Positions 34,479 to 42,590 of a stretch of DNA of 64,000 nucleotides are shown piece by piece. Under the pieces are notes generated by a model that was given only the letters and a program-made list of their open reading frames with translations, was not told the origin of the DNA and did not search any database. This DNA comes from UBA5078 sp051252515 (lineage in GTDB: Bacteria; Pseudomonadota; Gammaproteobacteria; Pseudomonadales; Pseudohongiellaceae), in the NCBI GenBank assembly GCA_051252515.1, contig JBPOFS010000002.1, positions 496,001 to 560,000 on the forward strand, in the 5' to 3' direction. The number at the start of each line of letters is the position of its first letter. The stretch's first letter is position 1. The position numbers and the translations under genes are program-made.

Positions 34479-36557
34479 ATGAAAAAAGAGCATATCGTGT
34501 CAGGAGACGCACGGCAGTCCGCGCATAGTCGATGGCGTTCTTTAGGGAGGGTTTTGACAAAGGCTCTGCCACTAGGGTTGTTGGTTGCCGTTAGCGCGCC
34601 TAGCTTCGCTCAGGATACCGTCGAGTGGACCCATCTAGGGGCCGATGCACACCACACTCGCTACACTCCCGCTAACAATATTACTCCAGAAAATATCGGC
34701 GAGCTGAAAGAGGCATGGGTCTGGGATGGCGCGAGCTTTGATGCTCAAAGCGGTCGCTCAACGCCAAGCTATGTCGATGGCAGATTAATTACCGTGGCTG
34801 GTCCGCGCCGTCATGTGATTGCGATGGATCCTGAGTCCGGTGAAACTCTGTGGTCCTACCGAGAGCCCAATACGTTTCGTTGGGAATACTCGATGCGTAA
34901 AGATTATGGTAAAGGCGTTGGCTATGCCGAAGTCGATGGGCGCGGAGTGGTTTACATCATCAGTCCTGCTTTTTTCTTAACAGCGTTAGATGCTGAAACT
35001 GGCGCGCCGCTTAAAGGTTTTGGGCAGCCTGTGGGAGTTGATGGTTTTCCAGAAACAGGGGTCGTTGATCTGTTGGCTGATCTAGGCCATGAATTTGACC
35101 CCTACTATGGCATTCCCAAAGAAGTGGGCTATGTCACTTCGTCATCACCGCCCATCGTGGTGAATGATGTGGTAATCGTCGGCAACTCTGCCGAGCAGGG
35201 TTACAACCAGTCTCGGATGGAAAACATCCCTGGTGACATTCTTGCTTACGATGCGAAGACTGGCGCGTTTAAATGGAAATTCAACGTGATACCCCGTCCT
35301 GGCGAATTTGGTCATGACACGTGGGAAAACGATGCTTGGCAGTATACGGGGGATGTTTCACCGTGGGCGCCATTGTCGGCAGATCCCGAGCTAGGTCTTG
35401 TGTATATTCCAACGAACCCGCCAACGGTGGATTACTACGGTGGCTTTAGCCCTGGTGATAACCTATTCGGTACCAGTTTGATCGCACTGGATGTGGAAAC
35501 TGGCGAGCGGCGCTGGCACTTCCAGCTAGTCCATCATGATATTTGGAACTATGACGTCCCAACGGCTCCAGTATTATTGGATGTGATGCATAACGGGCAG
35601 AAAGTGCCTGCAGTGGCCCAGGCGACTAAGCAAACGCTACTGTTTGCCTTTAATCGTGAGACGGGTGAGCCATTGTGGCCAATTGAAGAGCGTCCAGTGC
35701 CTGCATCGCTAGTCCCTGGTGAGCACGCATCTCCCACGCAGCCATTTCCTACTAAGCCCGAGGCTTACGATCTGAATGGGCTGACCGTCAATGATTTGAT
35801 CGACTTCACTCCAGAGTTGCGCCAACAAGCCATCACGGCTCTTGCCGATTGGCAGATCGGCCCGCTCTATATTCCACCTTTGCATCGCGACAACGAGCTT
35901 GGTAAGCGCGGTGTTTATTGGTGCCCAGGCGGTGGCGGTGGTTCTAATATCACAGGCCCTGCGGTGGGTGATCCTGAGTCAGGCATTATCTATCTGACAT
36001 CGCAGTCAGCTTGTAGTGCCGTGCAGTTATTGCCAGGTGATGAGGCGGATCTGCGGTATATGACGGATGCGGGTACCACCACTACTGGTGTGACAACGGC
36101 GCAATACGCCAATGGCCCAGGGGCTGGCGCGCCTCGCCATCCAACAGGGTTGCCTCTATGGAAGCCGCCTTATAGCCGCATTACGGCGATTGATTTAAAC
36201 ACTGGCGAAAAGCTTTGGATGATTCCTGTGGGCGAGACACCCGATCGCATCAAGAACAATCCAGCCTTGGCAGGCATTGATGTTGGTAACACTGGCACCG
36301 GCGCGATGGCTCCGATGATGGTGACGCCTTCGATGTTGGTGTATGCCGCCGATGCTAGCGATGGCACGCCGCATCTTTATGCTGTCGATAAGGCGACTGG
36401 GCAGCAGTTGGCGAAGATTGCTGTTCCGACTTCTAGTCGATACGGCATGATGAGTTATGTCCATCACGGTGAGCAATACATCATCCTGCAAACGGGCAGC
36501 TCGTTAACGGCGATGTCGTTGCACGGCCCTATGGCTAGTGGTGCTGGCGGACATTGA
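34479..36557 (+). CDS. PQQ-dependent dehydrogenase, tandem copy 1
   Basis: Periplasmic quinoprotein of 692 residues. The signal peptide is unusual, with a ~27-residue polar lead (SAHSRWRSLGRVLTKALPLG as the transition) before the hydrophobic core and cleavage after SFAQ. The propeller shows the family run SSSPPIVVNDVVIVGNSAEQ, WKFNVIPRPGEFGHDTWEND, HFQLVHHDIWNYDVPTAPVL and KPPYSRITAIDLNTGEKLWM. No haem motif and no membrane anchor. The ATG follows AGAGG. Copy 2 is its closest relative here, over the whole length. The C-terminus ends in a His-capped SGAGGH. Substrate unknown. Confidence 0.88.
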   Translation: MKKEHIVSGDARQSAHSRWRSLGRVLTKALPLGLLVAVSAPSFAQDTVEWTHLGADAHHTRYTPANNITPENIGELKEAWVWDGASFDAQSGRSTPSYVDGRLITVAGPRRHVIAMDPESGETLWSYREPNTFRWEYSMRKDYGKGVGYAEVDGRGVVYIISPAFFLTALDAETGAPLKGFGQPVGVDGFPETGVVDLLADLGHEFDPYYGIPKEVGYVTSSSPPIVVNDVVIVGNSAEQGYNQSRMENIPGDILAYDAKTGAFKWKFNVIPRPGEFGHDTWENDAWQYTGDVSPWAPLSADPELGLVYIPTNPPTVDYYGGFSPGDNLFGTSLIALDVETGERRWHFQLVHHDIWNYDVPTAPVLLDVMHNGQKVPAVAQATKQTLLFAFNRETGEPLWPIEERPVPASLVPGEHASPTQPFPTKPEAYDLNGLTVNDLIDFTPELRQQAITALADWQIGPLYIPPLHRDNELGKRGVYWCPGGGGGSNITGPAVGDPESGIIYLTSQSACSAVQLLPGDEADLRYMTDAGTTTTGVTTAQYANGPGAGAPRHPTGLPLWKPPYSRITAIDLNTGEKLWMIPVGETPDRIKNNPALAGIDVGNTGTGAMAPMMVTPSMLVYAADASDGTPHLYAVDKATGQQLAKIAVPTSSRYGMMSYVHHGEQYIILQTGSSLTAMSLHGPMASGAGGH

Positions 36558-36598
36558 TCCGTAATTAACCCTGTTAATTCATAGCGTTGATGTGCAAG

Positions 36599-36630
36599 AA
36601 CCCGGAAGGCTGAGGCCGACCGGGTTTTTC
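36599..36630 (+). terminator. Terminator after PQQ copy 1
   Basis: AACCCGG (36599-36605) pairs with CCGGGTT (36620-36626); the loop holds a second GGC/GCC stem. Five T residues follow (36625-36629). The remaining ~210 bp up to copy 2 show no gene; they carry the promoter and the shared CTCAACGAGGAAA leader end. Confidence 0.85.
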
Positions 36631-36843
36631 TTTGTTCTTCAAGGCATCCTATTAGTCTTTCGTATGGACTTAAAAAGGGTGCTGCGCTATGCTCGGGGCC
36701 TCATTTCAGCATCGACTTGGCAAAAAAGTGGAGCTGGAAGGTCCTGAAAATCTAAATCAAACCTTGGTTTTGGTGTTCAGGTGGCGAAATAAAAATACCA
36801 ATCGTCTAGCTGAGTGAAGTATCTGCTCAACGAGGAAATAACA

Positions 36844-38922
36844 ATGAAAAGAACTATAGTTGGGTCGGGTGTTTCCCGACAGTCGGCGCGTAGTCGCTGG
36901 CGTTCTCTAGGTCGGACTTTGACAAGAGCGCTGCCACTAGGATTACTAGTGAGTGCTGCAACTCCTGCCTTAGCCCAAGACACCGTGGAATGGACCCACC
37001 TTGGTGGCGACGCACACCACACTCGATATACCCCTGCCGCAAACATCACTCCTGAAAACTTTGGCGAACTGAAAGAAGCGTGGGTCTGGAATGGCGCTAG
37101 CTTTGACGCTCAAAGCGGACGCTCGACTCCTAGTTATGTTGACGGAAAACTCTTTACAGTCGCAGGACCACGTCGCCATGTTGTCGCGATGGATCCAGAG
37201 ACTGGTGAAACAATTTGGTCATACCGCGAACCTAATACTTTCCGCTGGGAGTACTCCATGCGTAAAGATTACGGCAAGGGCGTGGCTTACGCAGAAGTCG
37301 ATGGCAAAGGCGTCATCTATATTATTAGTCCTGCATTCTTCCTGACTGCGCTAGATGCAGATACAGGAGCTCCATTAGAAGGCTTTGGTCAGCCAGTACC
37401 GGTAGAGGGTTTCTCTCAAACCGGTGTTGTCGACATGCTTGCCGATCTTGGTCATCCTTTTGACCCTTACTTTGGTATCGACAAAGAAGTCGGCTACCTC
37501 ACCTCTTCGTCGCCACCCATTGTGGTTAATGGCGTAGTGGTTGTGGGTAACTCTGCAGAGCAGGGCTATAACCAATCTCGTATCGAAAACGTTCCAGGTG
37601 ACATCCTTGCGTATGACGCAAAAACGGGTGATTTCAAATGGAAATTCAATGTGATTCCTCGTCCAGGCGAGTACGGTCATGACACATGGGAAAGCGATGC
37701 GTGGCAGTACACAGGGGATGTATCTCCTTGGGCGCCTATCTCTGCTGACCCAGAGTTAGGGCTTGTGTATGTGGTCACGAATCCACCGACTATCGATTAC
37801 TACGGTGGCTTTAGTCCAGGTGACGGTTTATTCGGCACTAGTATGATCGCGATTGATGTCGCAACAGGGGAGCGCAAATGGCACTTCCAGTTGGTGCATC
37901 ATGATGTGTGGAATTACGATATTCCTACGGCGCCGGTGTTGCTAGATGTTGAGCACAATGGCCGCACAGTTAAAGCGGTGGCGCAGGCTACAAAGCAAAC
38001 CTTACTTTTCGCCTTTAACCGCGAAACAGGTGAGCCTTTATGGCCAATCGAAGAGCGACCAGTGCCTCAGTCAATCGTGCCGGGTGAGCAGCTATCAGCA
38101 ACACAACCATTCCCAACGAAGCCAGTGGCTTACGATTTGACTGGTTTGAGTGAAGATGACCTGATTGATTTCACGCCTGAGCTAAGACAGCAAGCGATTG
38201 ATACCTTAGCTGATTGGCAGATCGGACCGTTGTATCTTCCACCATTGCACCGCGACAACCCACTGGGTAAGCGCGGCGCCTATTGGTGTCCAGGTGATGG
38301 CGGTGGTTCTAATATCACTGGTCCTCCCGCGGCGGATCCAGAAACAGGCATTATGTACGTCACGTCTGTAAGTGCTTGTAGTACCAATACGCTTGTGCCG
38401 GGTGATGAAGCAGATTTGCGCTACATGACGGACAGCGGCACTACGACTACGGGTGCAACAACTGCGCGTTACGCCAATGGCGTAGGTGGCGGTAGCCCGC
38501 GTGCTCCAAGTGGTTTGCCACTTTGGAAGCCACCTTATAGCCGTATTACTGCGATCGACCTTAACACTGGCGAACATCTATGGATGATTCCAGTGGGCGA
38601 AACACCTGATCGTATTAAAAACAATCCAGCGCTAGCCGGCGTTGATGTTGGCAATACGGGTACAGGTGCAATGGCCATTATGGTTGTGACACCTACTATG
38701 TTGGTGTACGCAGGCGATGTCAGCGATGGTACGCCACACCTATTTGCGATCGATAAGATGACTGGTCGTGAATTGGCACGTGTCGCCGTATCCAAGCAGA
38801 GCCGTTACGGCATGATGAGCTATGTTCACAAAGGTGAGCAGTACATTATGTTGCAAACAGGTAGCACGCTTACGGCTATGTCACTGCATGGCCCAGTAGC
38901 TTCTGGCGCTGGCGGTCATTGA
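36844..38922 (+). CDS. PQQ-dependent dehydrogenase, tandem copy 2
   Basis: A 692-residue paralogue of copy 1, of identical length. It has the same long signal lead (SARSRWRSLGRTLTRALPLG, cut after ALAQ) and nearly the same mature start DTVEWTHLGGDAHHTRYTPA. Shared landmarks include WKFNVIPRPGEYGHDTWESD, HFQLVHHDVWNYDIPTAPVL and the C-terminal HGPVASGAGGH. Differences cluster in loops, for example around residues 180-200 (VEGFSQTGVVDMLADL) and 505-520, where substrate pockets usually lie. The start ATG follows CAACGAGGAAATAAC. It has its own terminator, so copies may be expressed independently. Confidence 0.88.
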   Translation: MKRTIVGSGVSRQSARSRWRSLGRTLTRALPLGLLVSAATPALAQDTVEWTHLGGDAHHTRYTPAANITPENFGELKEAWVWNGASFDAQSGRSTPSYVDGKLFTVAGPRRHVVAMDPETGETIWSYREPNTFRWEYSMRKDYGKGVAYAEVDGKGVIYIISPAFFLTALDADTGAPLEGFGQPVPVEGFSQTGVVDMLADLGHPFDPYFGIDKEVGYLTSSSPPIVVNGVVVVGNSAEQGYNQSRIENVPGDILAYDAKTGDFKWKFNVIPRPGEYGHDTWESDAWQYTGDVSPWAPISADPELGLVYVVTNPPTIDYYGGFSPGDGLFGTSMIAIDVATGERKWHFQLVHHDVWNYDIPTAPVLLDVEHNGRTVKAVAQATKQTLLFAFNRETGEPLWPIEERPVPQSIVPGEQLSATQPFPTKPVAYDLTGLSEDDLIDFTPELRQQAIDTLADWQIGPLYLPPLHRDNPLGKRGAYWCPGDGGGSNITGPPAADPETGIMYVTSVSACSTNTLVPGDEADLRYMTDSGTTTTGATTARYANGVGGGSPRAPSGLPLWKPPYSRITAIDLNTGEHLWMIPVGETPDRIKNNPALAGVDVGNTGTGAMAIMVVTPTMLVYAGDVSDGTPHLFAIDKMTGRELARVAVSKQSRYGMMSYVHKGEQYIMLQTGSTLTAMSLHGPVASGAGGH

Positions 38923-38957
38923 TCGTCTGTAGTGACTTGCATTAGCAAGATATGAAA

Positions 38958-38990
38958 AAGCCGGGTCTTCTAGGAGATCCGGCTTTTTTT
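38958..38990 (+). terminator. Terminator after PQQ copy 2
   Basis: AAGCCGGGTCT (38958-38968) pairs with AGATCCGGCTT (38975-38985), 11 bp with one G-U and a 6-nt loop, then a run of seven T residues (38984-38990). Confidence 0.93.
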
Positions 38991-39365
38991 ATGCCGATTC
39001 GCGGGGGATGCCTGTGACAGTTTTTTTCAAGCTGCAACAAAGTGAAATTTAGGCCTCAGTCCTGCAAATAACGCCCCTGAAGGAAAAGAGTTAACCCTTT
39101 GGCCGGTCTATGGTTATTAGCACTACAGTAATAGGCATCGGACTAACCTGTAAGCAAACCCTTCTAGCAAGTGGGGGGTGGTCTCCAATGGACTTGATAA
39201 TTAAGCTGGGGTATTCTGCGTCCTCTTTTATGTTCGGTGCCGTCCAGAGTGTTTACCGAGTCAGCTTGATCGGTGAGTCTTCATTGCAAGCCAGTGGATC
39301 GAGGGGATTTGGGCATTGGATTGCATGCTGTACAGATAAGTATTTTACTCAACGAGGAAATGATA
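38991..39365 (+). promoter_or_regulatory. Upstream region of PQQ copy 3
   Basis: 375 bp without a gene I can support; an open frame from 39110 has no site and no recognisable content. The last ~35 bp, AAGTATTTTACTCAACGAGG and on to the ATG, are nearly the same as the leader of copy 2 (AAGTATCTGCTCAACGAGG), so this part of the leader duplicated with the gene or is under selection. The promoter was not located. Confidence 0.45.
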
Positions 39366-41441
39366 ATGACAAAGTTGTGTGTTGAGTCGGGTTTTGCCCG
39401 ACAGCCAGCGAAACATTGCTGGCGATCGTTCACCAAGAGCATCGTGCGGGCATTACCAATTGGCCTGTTACTTGTGTCAACTGCTGCCGTGCAGGCACAA
39501 GAAGAAGTGGAATGGGTTCACCTAGGTGGTGATTTTGATCATACCCGCTACTCACCTGCTACAAACATCGATGCTAATAACTTCGAAGATTTGCAAGAAG
39601 CATGGGTTTGGGACGGTGCGAGCTTTGACGCACAGAGCGGTCGTGCAACGCCTAGCTTTATCGATGGCTTGCTGTACACAGTAGCCGGTCCTCGCCGTAA
39701 CATCGTGGCGATTGACCCAATCACTGGTGAGACTGAATGGTCTTATCACCTACCTAATACGCCTCGCTATGAATACTCAATGCGTGCCGATTACGGTAAA
39801 GGCATTGCCTACAATGTCGTTAACGGCAAAGGCGTTGTTTATGTCAGTACTCCAGGCTTCTTCTTGGTGGCTCTGGATGCAAAAACAGGTGCGCCATTAG
39901 AAGGTTTTGGTAAAAAAGTGCCTATCGACACATTCCCAGAGTCGGGCGTAGTCGATATGTTGGCAGACCTCGGACATGAATATGATCCGTACGAAGGTAT
40001 TCCAAAAGAAATCGGCTATATCACTGCCTCTTCACCACCCATCGTCGTCAATGACGTGATTGTAGTGGGTAACTCTGCAGAGCAGGGCTACAACCAGTCG
40101 CGTATTGAAAACGTTCCTGGTGATATTCTTGCCTATGACGCAAACAATGGTGACTTCCTATGGAAGTTCAACGTCATTCCTCAGCCAGGTGAGTTCGGTC
40201 ATGACACTTGGGAAAATGACGCTTGGAAATACACAGGTGATGTGTCTTCTTGGGCACCAATGTCAGCAGACCCTGAGTTAGGTCTGGTATACATTCCAAC
40301 AAACCCACCAACAGTCGACTTTTATGGTGGCTTCCGTCCAGGTGATGGCCTTTTCGGTACGAGCATCATCGCGCTTGACGTGAAAACTGGTGAGCGTAAG
40401 TGGCACTTCCAGATGGTTCACCACGATGTGTGGAACTACGACACTCCAACAGCGCCTGTATTGTTAGATGTAATGCATGAAGGCAAAATGGTACCAGCGG
40501 TTGCTCAGGTAACTAAGCAAGCATTCACTTACGCGTTCAACCGCGAAACGGGTGAGCCGCTTTGGCCAATCGAAGAGCGTCCAGTGCCTGCGTCGAACAT
40601 TCCTGGTGAGAAGCTAGCGGCGACTCAGCCGTACCCGACTAAGCCATTGGCTTTTGATCGACAGGGTTTGAATGACGAGAACATGATCGACTTCACTCCA
40701 GAGCTTCGTGCGCAAGCATTAGAAATTCTAGAAGATTGGGATTACGGTCCTATGTTCCAGCCTCCATTGCACCGTGATAACGATCTCGGCAAGCGTGGCG
40801 CACTATGGTGCCCAGGCGATGTTGGTGGCGTTAACATCAGTGGTCCAGCAGCGGGCGATCCCGAAACTGGTATCCTTTATGTGACTTCATTGAGCGGTTG
40901 TACGACTCGCCCAGTGGTGCCAGGTGAAGAAGCTGATCTACGCTACATGACTGACGAAGGCACTTACACAACTGGTACTACTGTCGCTCAATACGCGGTA
41001 GGTACTGGCGGTGGCAGCCCACGTGGTCCTCAAGGTCTACCATTCTTCAAGCCACCCTATAGCCGTATCACTGCTATCGACTTGAACACTGGTGAGCACC
41101 TATGGATGATTCCTGTTGGTGAAACGCCTGACCGTATCAAGAACAACCCAGCACTTGAGGGTATTGATATCGGCAACACTGGTACTGGTGCGCACGCGCC
41201 GATGACAGTGACTAAGAACTTGTTGATCTATGCATCACAGTCTAGCGATGGTACTCCAACGCTATTCGCTGTCGACAAAGCGACTGGCCGTCAACTTGGT
41301 AAAGTTGAAGCACCAGCGAACAGCCGCTACGGCATGATGACTTACGTTCACAAGGGTGAGCAATACGTTGTATTGCAGACTGGCAGCAAATTGACAGCAA
41401 TGTCATTGCACGGTCCAGCTCATGCAGGACGCGCTCACTAA
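39366..41441 (+). CDS. PQQ-dependent dehydrogenase, tandem copy 3
   Basis: Third tandem paralogue, 691 residues, more diverged. Signal lead KHCWRSFTKSIVRALPIG, cut after AVQAQ; mature start EEVEWVHLGGDFDHTRYSPA. Core landmarks are kept: WKFNVIPQPGEFGHDTWEND, HFQMVHHDVWNYDTPTAPVL, KPPYSRITAIDLNTGEHLWM. Its C-terminus ends HAGRAH. Codons lean to those of the ribosomal genes (GGT, CGT, AAC, CCA), more than in copy 1, hinting at high expression. I chose the second of two close ATGs, because the distance from CAACGAGG then equals that of copy 2. Substrate unknown. Confidence 0.88.
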   Translation: MTKLCVESGFARQPAKHCWRSFTKSIVRALPIGLLLVSTAAVQAQEEVEWVHLGGDFDHTRYSPATNIDANNFEDLQEAWVWDGASFDAQSGRATPSFIDGLLYTVAGPRRNIVAIDPITGETEWSYHLPNTPRYEYSMRADYGKGIAYNVVNGKGVVYVSTPGFFLVALDAKTGAPLEGFGKKVPIDTFPESGVVDMLADLGHEYDPYEGIPKEIGYITASSPPIVVNDVIVVGNSAEQGYNQSRIENVPGDILAYDANNGDFLWKFNVIPQPGEFGHDTWENDAWKYTGDVSSWAPMSADPELGLVYIPTNPPTVDFYGGFRPGDGLFGTSIIALDVKTGERKWHFQMVHHDVWNYDTPTAPVLLDVMHEGKMVPAVAQVTKQAFTYAFNRETGEPLWPIEERPVPASNIPGEKLAATQPYPTKPLAFDRQGLNDENMIDFTPELRAQALEILEDWDYGPMFQPPLHRDNDLGKRGALWCPGDVGGVNISGPAAGDPETGILYVTSLSGCTTRPVVPGEEADLRYMTDEGTYTTGTTVAQYAVGTGGGSPRGPQGLPFFKPPYSRITAIDLNTGEHLWMIPVGETPDRIKNNPALEGIDIGNTGTGAHAPMTVTKNLLIYASQSSDGTPTLFAVDKATGRQLGKVEAPANSRYGMMTYVHKGEQYVVLQTGSKLTAMSLHGPAHAGRAH

Positions 41442-41464
41442 GAGCGAAACTGTTCGATAAAAAG

Positions 41465-41497
41465 GCCCGGTTGCTTGATGCAATCGGGCTTTTTTTC
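41465..41497 (+). terminator. Terminator after PQQ copy 3
   Basis: GCCCGGTTGC (41465-41474) pairs with GCAATCGGGC (41480-41489), 10 bp with one G-U and a 5-nt loop, followed by eight T residues. Confidence 0.93.
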
Positions 41498-41554
41498 GTT
41501 CTAGAGTGTGTAAACTGGTTCTATTAAGTCTCAACGAAGCACGGGGAGGTAAGC

Positions 41555-42577
41555 ATGAGTATTCCAAAAATTGCGATCAATGGTTTTGGGCGCATAGGGC
41601 GCACAGTGATGCGTATTGCGAAGTTGCGCGGGCATTACAATGTGGTAGCCGTCAACGACCTCTCTAGCGCCGACCAGCTCGCTTATGCGTTTAAGTACGA
41701 TAGCAATCATGGGGTATACCCAGGTGAGGTCCTAGTGACTGATGAGGGGATGCAAATTGATGGCGACCCTTTCTTGGTTCTTAGTGAGCGTGATCCAGCA
41801 AAGCTTCCTTGGAAAGAACTTGGTGTAGATTATGTGGTTGAGGCAAGTGGGCAATTTCGTCATATTGCCGACCTGAATAAGCACCTTGAAGCGGGTGCGA
41901 AGCGAGTGATCGTTACGGTACCGACCAAAGAGCCATTAGAGGCCACTTTGGTGATGGGAGTGAACGATCAAGTAGTGACTAAAGAGACTCGTATCATCAG
42001 TAATGCCAGTTGTACCACTAATTGCGCGGCGCCTCTTGCGAAAGTATTGCATGATGCCTTCGGTATTCGACATGGCTTGCTCACCACCGTGCATGCCTAT
42101 ACTTCCGATCAGCGTTTGATCGATGCACCTCACAGCGACAAGCGCCGTTCACGTAATGCAGCGACTAATATCGTTCCTACCTCAACAGGTGCCGCACGCA
42201 CTATTGGGGTCATTCTGCCAGAGCTGGCCGGGCGACTTGATGGCTTGGCTATGCGGGTGCCCGTTCCGGATGGCAGTCTAGTCGACCTCACAGTGGAGTT
42301 AGCGCAAGATGTCACTGTTGAGCAAGTTAACGCAGCGATGCAGCGTGCTGCCGAAGGTCCCCTAAAAGGCATATTGTCTTATTGCACTGACCCCATCGTA
42401 TCGAGCGATATTATTGGCAACTCCCATTCCAGTATATTTGATGCTGACCTCACCCAGGTGATGCAAAAGCGCATGGTGAAAGTGGTCGCGTGGTACGACA
42501 ATGAGTGGGGCTATAGCACAAGAGTCGAGGACCTAATCGAACGTCTTGCTCGTATGGATGGAATGAAACCTAGTTGA
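41555..42577 (+). CDS. gap: Type I glyceraldehyde-3-phosphate dehydrogenase
   Basis: NAD-dependent GAPDH of 340 residues. The Rossmann motif INGFGRIGRTVMR is followed by Asp35 in AVND, which favours NAD over NADP. The catalytic Cys153 is in NASCTTNC and the catalytic His180 in LLTTVHAYTSDQ. The S-loop reads DAPHSDKRRSRNAATNIVPT, as in the GapB/A2-like branch rather than the main glycolytic one (which has KTVDGPSHKDWRGGR here). WYDNEWGYSTRV closes the active site. The role may be gluconeogenic, which would suit the PPDK elsewhere in the window. Start ATG after GGGGAGG. Confidence 0.92.
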   Translation: MSIPKIAINGFGRIGRTVMRIAKLRGHYNVVAVNDLSSADQLAYAFKYDSNHGVYPGEVLVTDEGMQIDGDPFLVLSERDPAKLPWKELGVDYVVEASGQFRHIADLNKHLEAGAKRVIVTVPTKEPLEATLVMGVNDQVVTKETRIISNASCTTNCAAPLAKVLHDAFGIRHGLLTTVHAYTSDQRLIDAPHSDKRRSRNAATNIVPTSTGAARTIGVILPELAGRLDGLAMRVPVPDGSLVDLTVELAQDVTVEQVNAAMQRAAEGPLKGILSYCTDPIVSSDIIGNSHSSIFDADLTQVMQKRMVKVVAWYDNEWGYSTRVEDLIERLARMDGMKPS

Positions 42578-42590
42578 GAGGGTGGGTTAA

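Noticed and set aside
39110..39385. A 91-codon frame upstream of PQQ copy 3
   Set aside because: No ribosome-binding site, no recognisable domain, and its end runs into the conserved leader and start of the PQQ gene.
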